NCBI RefSeq assembly: GCF_015221995.1
Contig: NZ_JADFFM010000001.1
Span: forward strand, 62,001-126,000
Direction of reading: 5' to 3'
DNA length: 64,000 nucleotides
From: Mucilaginibacter boryungensis
GTDB taxonomy: Bacteria > Bacteroidota > Bacteroidia > Sphingobacteriales > Sphingobacteriaceae
Of this stretch, positions 54,151-60,930 are shown piece after piece. Below the pieces are notes generated by a model, which was not told where the DNA came from, did no database searches, and saw only the letters and a list, made by a program, of their open reading frames with translations. The number at the start of each line of letters is the position of its first letter. The stretch's first letter is position 1. The position numbers and the translations under genes were made by a program.

Positions 54151-54210
54151 AATCCCGCTATTCATTCCAAGTCCTCCTTCGTCCGGGCTTTCCATTACTA
54201 TCGGGTTTAG
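54151..54210 (+). repeat. Dispersed repeat family D, copy 2
   Basis: AATCCCGCTATTCATTCCAA, then GTCCTCCTTCGTCCGGGC and TTACTATCGGGTTTAG. Aligns over about 60 bases with 57267-57326 with roughly a quarter of positions changed, by eye. Confidence 0.6.
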
Positions 54211-54261
54211 AGTGAGCGGGCCTATTTCAGCCTATGGTGTGAAGTTAACGGTTTACGCCTC

Positions 54262-54330
54262 CCGCACATTTATATTTATTTGCACATTTGTATATACGCA
54301 CATCTGCACATAAAATTGCACCTTTGCACC
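54262..54330. repeat. Word array W3b (8-base units, single arm before panB)
   Basis: Read on the minus strand from 54311: ATGTGCAG, ATGTGCGT, ATATACAA, ATGTGCAA, ATAAATAT, then a shifted ATGTGCGG, with extra GGTGCAAA-type words at 54316-54330. Same word as W3a, in right-arm orientation, 20 bases before the panB ATG. Confidence 0.65.
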
Positions 54331-54349
54331 ATATATCAACAGCAAAATC

Positions 54350-55165
54350 ATGTCTGTACACAAAGAAGTTAAACGCATTACCACTCATACCCTGCAGGAA
54401 ATGAAAAACCGTGGCGAAAAAATTGCCATGCTTACTGCCTACGATTATTCGATGGCTACTATAGTAGATGACGCGGGTATAGATGTGATATTGGTTGGCG
54501 ATTCGGCATCGAACGTAATGGCGGGGCATGAAACCACCTTGCCAATCACATTGGACCAGATGATCTATCATGCATCGTCGGTAGTGCGGGCGGCTAAGCG
54601 CGCACTGGTCATAGTCGACCTACCATTTGGTTCATACCAGGGTAATTCAAAAGAGGCGTTGAACTCGGCTATCCGGATCATGAAAGAATCGGGAGCGCAC
54701 GGCGTAAAGCTGGAGGGCGGTGTAGAAATAGCGGAATCGGTCAGCCGGATATTAGCAGCAGGCATCCCGGTAATGGGTCACCTGGGTTTAACCCCGCAAT
54801 CCATTTACAAATTCGGCACTTATACCGTCAGGGCCAAACAGGACGTCGAGGCTGAAAAGCTTAGAAGCGATGCGCTGAAGCTGCAGGAACTGGGCTGTTT
54901 TGGGATAGTGCTGGAAAAAATACCCGCAGCATTAGCTAAGGAAGTTACCGATAGCCTGGTCATTCCAACTATTGGTATAGGTGCGGGCCAGCACTGCAGC
55001 GGGCAGGTGTTGGTAATTCACGATATGCTGGGCATTAATAAAGGCTTCACACCGCGATTTTTGCGCCAGTACGCTAATTTATATGAAGTAATGAGCAATG
55101 CCATTAAAGGCTACGTAACTGATGTAAAAGCCAGCGATTTTCCCAACGATAAGGAACAATATTAA
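54350..55165 (+). CDS. panB: 3-methyl-2-oxobutanoate hydroxymethyltransferase
   Basis: First step of pantothenate synthesis from ketoisovalerate. The 271 residues form a TIM barrel. Motifs include the metal/substrate loop [54 protein letters not shown] and the end [23 protein letters not shown]. panC and panD are not in the window. It is bracketed by opposite-orientation W3 arms: 54262-54330 before it and 55165-55204 after it, the latter starting at the last A of its TAA stop. Confidence 0.97.
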   Translation: MSVHKEVKRITTHTLQEMKNRGEKIAMLTAYDYSMATIVDDAGIDVILVGDSASNVMAGHETTLPITLDQMIYHASSVVRAAKRALVIVDLPFGSYQGNSKEALNSAIRIMKESGAHGVKLEGGVEIAESVSRILAAGIPVMGHLGLTPQSIYKFGTYTVRAKQDVEAEKLRSDALKLQELGCFGIVLEKIPAALAKEVTDSLVIPTIGIGAGQHCSGQVLVIHDMLGINKGFTPRFLRQYANLYEVMSNAIKGYVTDVKASDFPNDKEQY

Positions 55166-55204
55166 TGTGCAGATGAGCGGATATGCAGATGTGCAAATGA
55201 TTAA
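55165..55204. repeat. Word array W3c (8-base units, after panB)
   Basis: ATGTGCAG, ATGAGCGG, ATATGCAG, ATGTGCAA, ATGATTAA. It starts exactly at the last A of the panB TAA stop, in left-arm orientation. Confidence 0.7.
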
Positions 55205-55231
55205 AACAATTTATCCCTACGGTGTTTAGTT

Positions 55232-55265
55232 CATAAATCCGAATAGAGCATCCGAATTCCGAAAT
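55232..55265. repeat. Word array W4b (7-base units, before rluA-type gene)
   Basis: On the minus strand from 55265: ATTTCGG, AATTCGG, ATGCTCT, ATTCGG, ATTTATG. It shares its word with W4 at 37 kb and ends 4 bases before the downstream ATG. The left partner in this gap, W3c, uses a different word. Confidence 0.6.
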
Positions 55266-55269
55266 TAAC

Positions 55270-56019
55270 ATGAGCCAACGATTGCCATTCACCCCCAGCG
55301 GCGATATTACCGACGATGATATTATATACGAGGACAACCACCTGATAGCCGTTAACAAGCGTGCTGGCGACATAGTGCAGGTGGATGATACCGGCGATGA
55401 GCCCCTGGATGAAAAGGTTAAAAAATATCTGGCTAAAAAATACAACAAACCCAATGGCGCTTTTTTAGGGGTAATTCATCGGCTGGACAGGCCGGTAACC
55501 GGACTTATTCTGTTTGCCAAGACCAGCAAGGCGCTTGAACGCATGAACGAGTTATTTAAAACACGGCAAATGCGCAAAACCTATTTTGCCATAGTGCGCA
55601 AACGCCCCGAACCCCCTTACGGCGAATTGGTACACTGGCTGGTAAAGAACCCTAAAAACAATGTCACCACCGCCCACGGGCACGATGTAAAAGGCAGCCT
55701 GCGCAGCGAACTGCACTATCGCCTGGCGGGTGAATTAAATGGCTATTATTTAATTGAAGTAAACCCCATCACCGGGCGTTCGCACCAGATCAGGGTGCAA
55801 CTGGCATCACTGGGCTGTCCCATCGTTGGCGACAACAAATACGGTTACCCGCGCGGCAGTTTGCACAATAGCATCAGTCTGCACGCACGCCGCCTGCAAT
55901 TTATCCACCCCATTAAAAAAGAACCGGTTGAAATAACCGCGCCACTACCCAAAGATGGTTTTTGGGATAAGTTTGCACATTTAATGCCGGCAGTAAGTGA
56001 TAGCGAAATAAAGGAATAA
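55270..56019 (+). CDS. RluA-family RNA pseudouridine synthase
   Basis: 249 residues. The catalytic Asp is D73 in GVIHRLDRPVTGLILFAKT (motif II of RluA proteins); other motifs include RKTYFAIVRKRP and the downstream ITGRSHQIRVQLASLGCPIVGDNKYG. No S4 domain precedes it, so it is of the single-domain RluA/RsuA-like type acting on rRNA or tRNA. It follows panB with a 104-base gap made of word arrays, so it may not be cotranscribed. Confidence 0.94.
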   Translation: MSQRLPFTPSGDITDDDIIYEDNHLIAVNKRAGDIVQVDDTGDEPLDEKVKKYLAKKYNKPNGAFLGVIHRLDRPVTGLILFAKTSKALERMNELFKTRQMRKTYFAIVRKRPEPPYGELVHWLVKNPKNNVTTAHGHDVKGSLRSELHYRLAGELNGYYLIEVNPITGRSHQIRVQLASLGCPIVGDNKYGYPRGSLHNSISLHARRLQFIHPIKKEPVEITAPLPKDGFWDKFAHLMPAVSDSEIKE

Positions 56020-56026
56020 CCATCAT

Positions 56027-56110
56027 GTCATTTCGAACGAGGAACGAGGAGAAATCTTCTGCATGCGACCTGCTTCTTGTATAAGATTTCTCCCTTCGGT
56101 TCGAAATGAC
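56027..56110. repeat. Dispersed repeat family A, copy 2
   Basis: Ends GTCATTTCGAAC/GTTCGAAATGAC, with the core AACGAGGAACGAGGAGAAAT continuing to CTTCTGCATGCG at the left, and GTATAAGATTTCTCCCTTCG at the right. Copies share order and length with 34851 and 62573. Confidence 0.85.
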
Positions 56111-56124
56111 ATTTTTAAATAACA

Positions 56125-56157
56125 AAAAAGTCCCGCTTGCAACACAAACGGGACTTT
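56125..56157 (-). terminator. Terminator after sucD
   Basis: Stem AAAGTCCCG/CGGGACTTT with a 13-base loop; T residues follow on the minus strand. It could also act on plus-strand transcripts. Confidence 0.8.
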
Positions 56158-56195
56158 CTATTTTATACCTATTCCCCCTTCAGGGGGGTAGGGGG

Positions 56196-57071
56196 TTATT
56201 TCTTAGCCAATTCCTCAGCCATGGCAGCGCCAATTTCAGCAGGCGATTCTACCACGCGGATGCCGCATTCGGCCATGATTTTCATTTTCGCGGCAGCGGT
56301 ATCGTCGGCACCGCCAACAATTGCACCGGCGTGACCCATACGGCGGCCCGGAGGCGCGGTTTGTCCGGCAATAAAGCCAACCACAGGTTTAGTACCATGT
56401 TCTTTTATCCAGCGGGCAGCTTCAGCTTCCATACCGCCGCCAATCTCGCCGATCATGATGATACCATGAGTGTCAGGGTCGTTCATCAGCAATTCAACCG
56501 CTTCTTTGGTTGGGGTGCCTATAATTGGGTCGCCGCCGATACCGATAGCGGTAGTGATACCTAAACCAGCTTTAACCACCTGGTCAACAGCCTCGTAAGT
56601 CAACGTGCCCGATTTTGAAACTACACCCACATTACCTTTTTTAAAGATAAAGCCCGGCATAATACCAATTTTAGCCTCGTCGGCAGTGATAATGCCCGGG
56701 CAGTTAGGACCGATCAGGCGTGCATCCTTACCAACTAAATATTCTTTAACCGCAATCATATCCTTGGTTGGGATACCCTCGGTGATACAAACAATAACTT
56801 TAATTCCGGCCTCTGCGGCTTCCATAATAGCATCGGCACCAAACGGAGGCGGAACAAATATGATAGATACATCGGCGCCGGTTTTATCAACGGCATCCTT
56901 TACGGTGTTAAAAACGGGCCTGTCCAAATGCTGCTGACCACCTTTGCCCGGTGTTACACCACCAACCAACTGGGTTCCGTAAGCAATCATTTGCTCGGCG
57001 TGGTAAGTACCTTCTTTACCGGTAAAACCCTGAACAATTACTTTAGAATTTTTATTTACAAGTACACTCAT
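56196..57071 (-). CDS. sucD: Succinyl-CoA synthetase alpha subunit
   Basis: TCA-cycle enzyme subunit carrying the phospho-His and CoA site. 291 residues. The active His is H247 in [13 protein letters not shown], close to H246 of E. coli SucD. CoA-binding Rossmann blocks are [19 protein letters not shown] and [14 protein letters not shown], and the clasp [20 protein letters not shown] is present. sucC is not adjacent. The best promoter in the window lies in front: TTG, 19 bases, TAGCTTTG. Confidence 0.97.
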   Translation of the reverse strand: MSVLVNKNSKVIVQGFTGKEGTYHAEQMIAYGTQLVGGVTPGKGGQQHLDRPVFNTVKDAVDKTGADVSIIFVPPPFGADAIMEAAEAGIKVIVCITEGIPTKDMIAVKEYLVGKDARLIGPNCPGIITADEAKIGIMPGFIFKKGNVGVVSKSGTLTYEAVDQVVKAGLGITTAIGIGGDPIIGTPTKEAVELLMNDPDTHGIIMIGEIGGGMEAEAARWIKEHGTKPVVGFIAGQTAPPGRRMGHAGAIVGGADDTAAAKMKIMAECGIRVVESPAEIGAAMAEELAKK

Positions 57072-57094
57072 TATGTATCTGGTTATTTGTTGCG

Positions 57095-57124
57095 CAAAGC
57101 TAATATTATTGCGCTGAATGTCAA
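57095..57124 (-). promoter_or_regulatory. sucD promoter (-33 TTG and -7 TAGCTTTG)
   Basis: On the minus strand TTG (57124-57122) is separated by 19 bases from TAGCTTTG (57102-57095), the full Bacteroidota -33/-7 arrangement, 23 bases before the ATG. Confidence 0.7.
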
Positions 57125-57151
57125 AAGGAATTTGCGCGGTTTATATATTCG

Positions 57152-57180
57152 TTTGTCATTGCGGGCATAGCGCGGCCATC
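57152..57180. repeat. Dispersed repeat family B, truncated copy
   Basis: TTTGTCATTGCGGGCATAGC then GCGGCCATC corresponds to the left arm of the complete copy at 59351-59434; the right arm is missing. Confidence 0.6.
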
Positions 57181-57266
57181 GCACGGAAGTAAGGCGATAT
57201 TACATTTGTTATCGAAGACTAAGCCTGCTTTTGAAAATGAATGGTCCGGCACACTTCGGTTACGGC

Positions 57267-57326
57267 AGCCCTGCTATGCGTTCCAAATCCTCCTCCGTGC
57301 GGGTTTTCCACTACTATCAGGTTTAG
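57267..57326 (+). repeat. Dispersed repeat family D, copy 3
   Basis: AGCCCTGCTATGCGTTCC, then CTCCGTGCGGGTTTTCC and ACTACTATCAGGTTTAG. Best-preserved of the three copies. Confidence 0.6.
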
Positions 57327-57339
57327 GTTGTAGGTGTGG

Positions 57340-57789
57340 TTACAACTTTCTTATAATAGGCCCCTTAATTGAAGCAATATTGATTACATGATCCTGACAG
57401 TTGATGGAATAATGTTTTAATTCATCACCTTCATAGATGTAAGTAAAATCAACTAAAGTTGTAGCATGGATATAATCAAGATAACTCGATTTTGAAGAGA
57501 CGCAAAACAATCTTCCTATCCATTCCTCATCATCTTTAAATGTTGCGAAGCTTTCATTTATAACATGGTAAGCTCCATATGATTCGAAATAGAATTCAAA
57601 AACTCTTCCTGCGCCATCTGGGGATATCTTTTTTACCGGGCCAATCTTTTTCCCTGCTATGTCTATATAATCTTCTTTAGTGCTAATTGTCGCTTCCTTA
57701 ACAGTTATCCTTAATTTATTAGCTGGTAAATCTTCAATTTTTACCAAAAACAAATACTGTATTCCATTTATCTCATCAAAAAAATCCAT
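57340..57789 (-). CDS. Hypothetical protein downstream of dicarboxylate symporter
   Basis: 149 residues, soluble, acidic/aromatic (MDFFDEINGIQYLFLVKIEDLPANKLRI...), no signal peptide and no family recognised. More AT-rich than its neighbours, and it lies next to repeat copies, so it may be an accessory acquisition; immunity-like character (single beta-rich domain, no motif) is a guess only. It starts 12 bases after the symporter stop, so the two are probably cotranscribed. The end abuts family D repeat. Confidence 0.6.
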   Translation of the reverse strand: MDFFDEINGIQYLFLVKIEDLPANKLRITVKEATISTKEDYIDIAGKKIGPVKKISPDGAGRVFEFYFESYGAYHVINESFATFKDDEEWIGRLFCVSSKSSYLDYIHATTLVDFTYIYEGDELKHYSINCQDHVINIASIKGPIIRKL

Positions 57790-57801
57790 CCTTCTGCTAC
57801 T

Positions 57802-59040
57802 TTAAACTGTACTTTCAATCGCCGGCGAGTTAAACTCCTTCTCACTCTTCGCAATCACTATCGTTGCTATACCGTTGCCAATTACATTTGTAATTGCCCG
57901 CGCTTCCGACATAAACCGGTCTACACCCAGCAATATGGCTACCCCTTCAACCGGGATCAGTTTCATGGCGGTAAGGGTTGAAGTCAGCACAATGAAGCCG
58001 CCGCCGGTCACCGCTGCTGCGCCTTTCGAGGTGAGCATCAGGATGCCGATAATTACCAGTTGCTGTTCCCACGAAAGTGGAATTTTAAAAACCTGCGCCA
58101 GGAATATAACCGCCATGGAAAGATAAATGGTTGTGCCATCCAGGTTAAACGAATAGCCGGTAGGGATTACCAGCCCCACTACCGATTTGCTGCAGCCAAA
58201 CTGCTCCATCTTTTCCATCATGGCCGGCAACACGGGTTCAGACGACGAGGTGCCCAGCACAATTAATATTTCCTCTTTAATAAACTTCAGGTATTGCCAC
58301 AGGCTGAATTTATACAGGTAACAGATCAGGTTCAGCACTATAAAAATGAAAAGGAACATGGTGAGGTAGACCGATCCCATTAAAGCCGCCAGCGGTTGCA
58401 GGGTTTTCACACCGTACTTGCTGATGGTATAAGCCATCCCCGCGAAAGCGCCAACGGGGGCCAACTTCATTACTACCTTCATAATGTTGAAGAACACTTT
58501 CGATAACCGGTCAAATGTCGCTATCAGCGGTTTGCCTGTTTCGCCCAATTTACTCAGTCCATAACCAAACAGTATAGCAAAAAACAACACCTGCAAAACA
58601 TCGCCTTTGGCAAATGCATCAAATACGTTCCCGGGAACAATGTGGGCAAAAAAATCGCCCCATTTCATTTCTGCTGCAGCCTTTTGGTATTCGGCCAGCT
58701 TAGCAGTATCGGCATGTACATTAGCGTTTACGCCGTCGCCGGGGCGCAAAACGTTAGCCACAACTAAGCCTATTAACAGTGCAAAGGTAGTCACCAATTC
58801 AAAGTACAGCAGCGCCTTGCCGCCTACGCGGCCAACCTTTTTCATATCGTTCATGCCGGCAATACCCAGCACAATAGTGAGGAAAATGATAGGGACGATG
58901 AGCATGGTGATCATATTAATAAACACCTTGCTAATGGTTTGCGCTGTTGGCCCAAAACCTTTAAAGTAATAGCCAACTATTACCCCCAATACAATAGCGA
59001 TTAGCACCTGGAAGGTGAGGTTGCCGAGCAGTTTTTTCAT
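57802..59040 (-). CDS. Dicarboxylate/amino acid:cation symporter (DAACS, GltP/DctA-like)
   Basis: 412 residues from MKKLLGNLTFQVLIAIVLGVIVGYYF, with eight transmembrane helices and two re-entrant loops. Family signatures: LGTSSSEPVLPAMMEKMEQFG (HP1 Ser-rich loop), VIPTGYSFNLDGTTIYLSMAVIFLAQ (TM7 NMDGT-like, here NLDGT) and GAAAVTGGGFIVLTSTL (HP2), then GVDRFMSEARAITNVIGNGIATIVI. The NLDGT loop suggests Na+- or H+-driven glutamate or C4-dicarboxylate uptake. The frame extends 37 codons upstream into the moaD gap, but ATG 59040 is correct by homology. Confidence 0.93.
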   Translation of the reverse strand: MKKLLGNLTFQVLIAIVLGVIVGYYFKGFGPTAQTISKVFINMITMLIVPIIFLTIVLGIAGMNDMKKVGRVGGKALLYFELVTTFALLIGLVVANVLRPGDGVNANVHADTAKLAEYQKAAAEMKWGDFFAHIVPGNVFDAFAKGDVLQVLFFAILFGYGLSKLGETGKPLIATFDRLSKVFFNIMKVVMKLAPVGAFAGMAYTISKYGVKTLQPLAALMGSVYLTMFLFIFIVLNLICYLYKFSLWQYLKFIKEEILIVLGTSSSEPVLPAMMEKMEQFGCSKSVVGLVIPTGYSFNLDGTTIYLSMAVIFLAQVFKIPLSWEQQLVIIGILMLTSKGAAAVTGGGFIVLTSTLTAMKLIPVEGVAILLGVDRFMSEARAITNVIGNGIATIVIAKSEKEFNSPAIESTV

Positions 59041-59099
59041 TGCATAACAATAATACAATAAAAAGATGGCGTTAAATATCTTAGTGCTAAATTTACCGT

Positions 59100-59342
59100 A
59101 TGAAAGCAAGCATCCTGGCATTTGGCATTGCCAAAGATATTTTCGGGGCATCGGCTATTGAAGTTGACCTACCCGAACAGGCAACCGCGCGCGATTTGAA
59201 AACTGTGCTTGAGCAGCGCTACCCGCGGTTGAAGCAACTAGCATCGTACCTGTTAGCGGTGAATAATGAATATGCTAATGATGCTTTGCTATTAACTGTC
59301 CGCGACGAAATTGCGGTAATACCGCCGGTAAGCGGGGGGTAA
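59100..59342 (+). CDS. moaD: Molybdopterin synthase sulfur carrier subunit
   Basis: MoaD is the ubiquitin-like small subunit of molybdopterin synthase. 80 residues, ending in the required Gly-Gly (VIPPVSGG) which is adenylated by MoeB and thiocarboxylated. Beta-grasp sequence ILAFGIAKDIFGASAIEVDL and LKTVLEQRYP. It is divergent from the symporter and followed by moaE after a repeat-filled gap of 112 bases. Confidence 0.95.
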   Translation: MKASILAFGIAKDIFGASAIEVDLPEQATARDLKTVLEQRYPRLKQLASYLLAVNNEYANDALLLTVRDEIAVIPPVSGG

Positions 59343-59350
59343 CATTATTT

Positions 59351-59434
59351 TGTCATTGCGAGCGATAGCGCGGCAATCTCGTAATGCAAATCAAACTATG
59401 AGATTGCCGCGTCGCTACGCTTCTCGCAATGACA
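59351..59434. repeat. Dispersed repeat family B, complete copy
   Basis: An 84-base imperfect palindrome, TGTCATTGCGAGCGATAGCG and CGGCAATCTC on the left, GAGATTGCCGCGTCGCTACG and TCGCAATGACA on the right, located between moaD and moaE. Confidence 0.85.
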
Positions 59435-59454
59435 AACGCTTATAAGTATTTATT

Positions 59455-59874
59455 TTGAACACACAGATCCATCTTTCCAACGAACCATTGAACATCCAAT
59501 CCTGTATAGACTGGGTTATGGCCCCCGATTGCGGTGGTATCGACGTGTTTATTGGTACTGTGCGCAATGCTACCAAGGGCAAGCGTGTGCTGCGTTTGGA
59601 GTTTGAGGCTTACGAGAAAATGGCCCTCAGCGAAATGCAGAAACTGGCTGATAAGGCATTGCAGCAATGGCCCATCCAGCGTATAGCCCTACATCACCGC
59701 ACCGGGGTTTTGGAAGTTGGCGAGGTGCCGGTAGTTATTGCCGTTGCCGCCGCCCACCGCGACGCGGCTTTTGAAGCCTGCCGGTTCATTATTGATACGC
59801 TGAAACAGACTGTCCCTATCTGGAAAAAGGAAATTTTTGAAGATGGTGAGGTTTGGGTTTCGGCTACGCCGTGA
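59455..59874 (+). CDS. moaE: Molybdopterin synthase catalytic subunit
   Basis: MoaE uses thiocarboxylated MoaD to make the dithiolene of molybdopterin. 139 residues. Signatures are DVFIGTVRNATKGKRVLRLEFEAYEKMA, ALHHRTGVLEVGEVPVVIAVAAAHR and IDTLKQTVPIWKKE, covering the active Lys/Arg region. The start is a TTG at 59455; an ATG inside the core would be too late. Converges with moeB, 3 bases between stops. Confidence 0.94.
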   Translation: MNTQIHLSNEPLNIQSCIDWVMAPDCGGIDVFIGTVRNATKGKRVLRLEFEAYEKMALSEMQKLADKALQQWPIQRIALHHRTGVLEVGEVPVVIAVAAAHRDAAFEACRFIIDTLKQTVPIWKKEIFEDGEVWVSATP

Positions 59875-59877
59875 TGG

Positions 59878-60930
59878 TTACTCGGTATCCACCCAAGCTT
59901 TTACCCCACCTTCCAGCGATACCACATTCAGCTCCGGCTTCAATTCCTTTAGCTTCCTAACCGCATCGGCACTGCGTTTACCTATTGTACAGTACAAAAC
60001 CACTGTTTTCGAAGTATCGAAATTATCCAAACTGCGTTCCAGTTTGTAAGCCGGAATATGCCTGCCGCCGATGTTAAAATCTTCATGTTCTTCGCTTCCG
60101 CGGATATCAATTAATTCAATTGTTCCCGCTGTTACCCCAGCCTTAAGATCGGCAACAGATATGGTTTGAGCGGCAACGGTTTGCGGCAATTTAGTAATGT
60201 TAGCTTTGGTTACCGAACCTATCTTTATGATCCGGCTTTGCATGGTTTGTGTATCCAGTATCAGCATTTTACCCGCCAGCAATTCACCGGTCTGGGTGAT
60301 ATATTTTATAGCTTCATTAGCCTGCATGCAGCCAATTATCCCCGCAAGGGTGGGTATAACGCCGCCTTCGGCGCAGTTGGGCACCTGGGTTGCATCAACT
60401 TCAGGATACAGATCGCGGTAATTAAGGCTGTATGTACCATCGGGATTGGGGGTATTCCAAACGGCTACCTGCCCTTCAAACTGGTAAATAGCCCCATAGA
60501 TGAGCGGCTTGCCCGATAATACTGCCGCATCGTTCAGCAAATAGCGCGTTTCAAAATTATCGGTACCATCTAAAATCACATCATACAAGGCAAACAACGC
60601 CATTGCATTTTCAGCAGTAACTTTTACGTCGTGTACTATAACGTGAATATCAGTATTTTGCGCTTGCAATCTCGCTGCTGCTACTGCAACTTTCTCCAAT
60701 CCCGCATCTGCCGGTGTATATAAAATTTGCCGGTGCAGGTTGCTTATACTAATAATATCATTATCGGCTAATCCTAATGTGCCTATACCCGCTGCTGCCA
60801 GATACTGCGCCGCAGGGCAACCCAGGCCGCCCATACCTACTATCAGCACTTTAGCCTTCTGCAAACGCTGCTGGGCTTGCCTGCCAAACCCGGGCAAAGC
60901 AATCTGACAACTGTAACGGGAAATATCCAT
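59878..60930 (-). CDS. MoeB/HesA-type adenylyltransferase with C-terminal rhodanese domain
   Basis: An E1-like enzyme that adenylates the MoaD (or ThiS) C-terminus; the rhodanese domain would donate sulfur. 350 residues. N-terminal domain (1-240): nucleotide loop GMGGLGCPAAQYLAAAGIG and DVILDGTDNFETRYLLND. The two CxxC zinc pairs of MoeB are not evident; single Cys occur in PNCAEGG and IIGCMQAN. Rhodanese domain (about 258-348) with active-site loop YCTIGKRS. Its ATG overlaps the mobA fusion stop (TGATG). Confidence 0.9.
   Translation of the reverse strand: MDISRYSCQIALPGFGRQAQQRLQKAKVLIVGMGGLGCPAAQYLAAAGIGTLGLADNDIISISNLHRQILYTPADAGLEKVAVAAARLQAQNTDIHVIVHDVKVTAENAMALFALYDVILDGTDNFETRYLLNDAAVLSGKPLIYGAIYQFEGQVAVWNTPNPDGTYSLNYRDLYPEVDATQVPNCAEGGVIPTLAGIIGCMQANEAIKYITQTGELLAGKMLILDTQTMQSRIIKIGSVTKANITKLPQTVAAQTISVADLKAGVTAGTIELIDIRGSEEHEDFNIGGRHIPAYKLERSLDNFDTSKTVVLYCTIGKRSADAVRKLKELKPELNVVSLEGGVKAWVDTE

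Larger units (their letters stand above)
53760..54349. other. 590-base intergenic region carA / panB
   Basis: Holds the carA promoter and leader (53760-53870), two copies of dispersed family D in opposite orientation (53951-54020 and 54151-54210) and, just before panB, the W3b word array (54262-54330). The open frames here run through these repeats and lack support as genes. No RNA gene was recognised. Confidence 0.6.

Noticed and set aside
53760..54349. tRNA or small RNA gene in the longest gap
   Set aside because: No cloverleaf, T-loop (GTTCGA with context) or conserved RNA motif was found by eye; the content is explained by repeats and a promoter.
57206..57391. 61-codon plus-strand frame
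   Set aside because: It is a translation of repeat family D and overlaps the end of the hypothetical gene.
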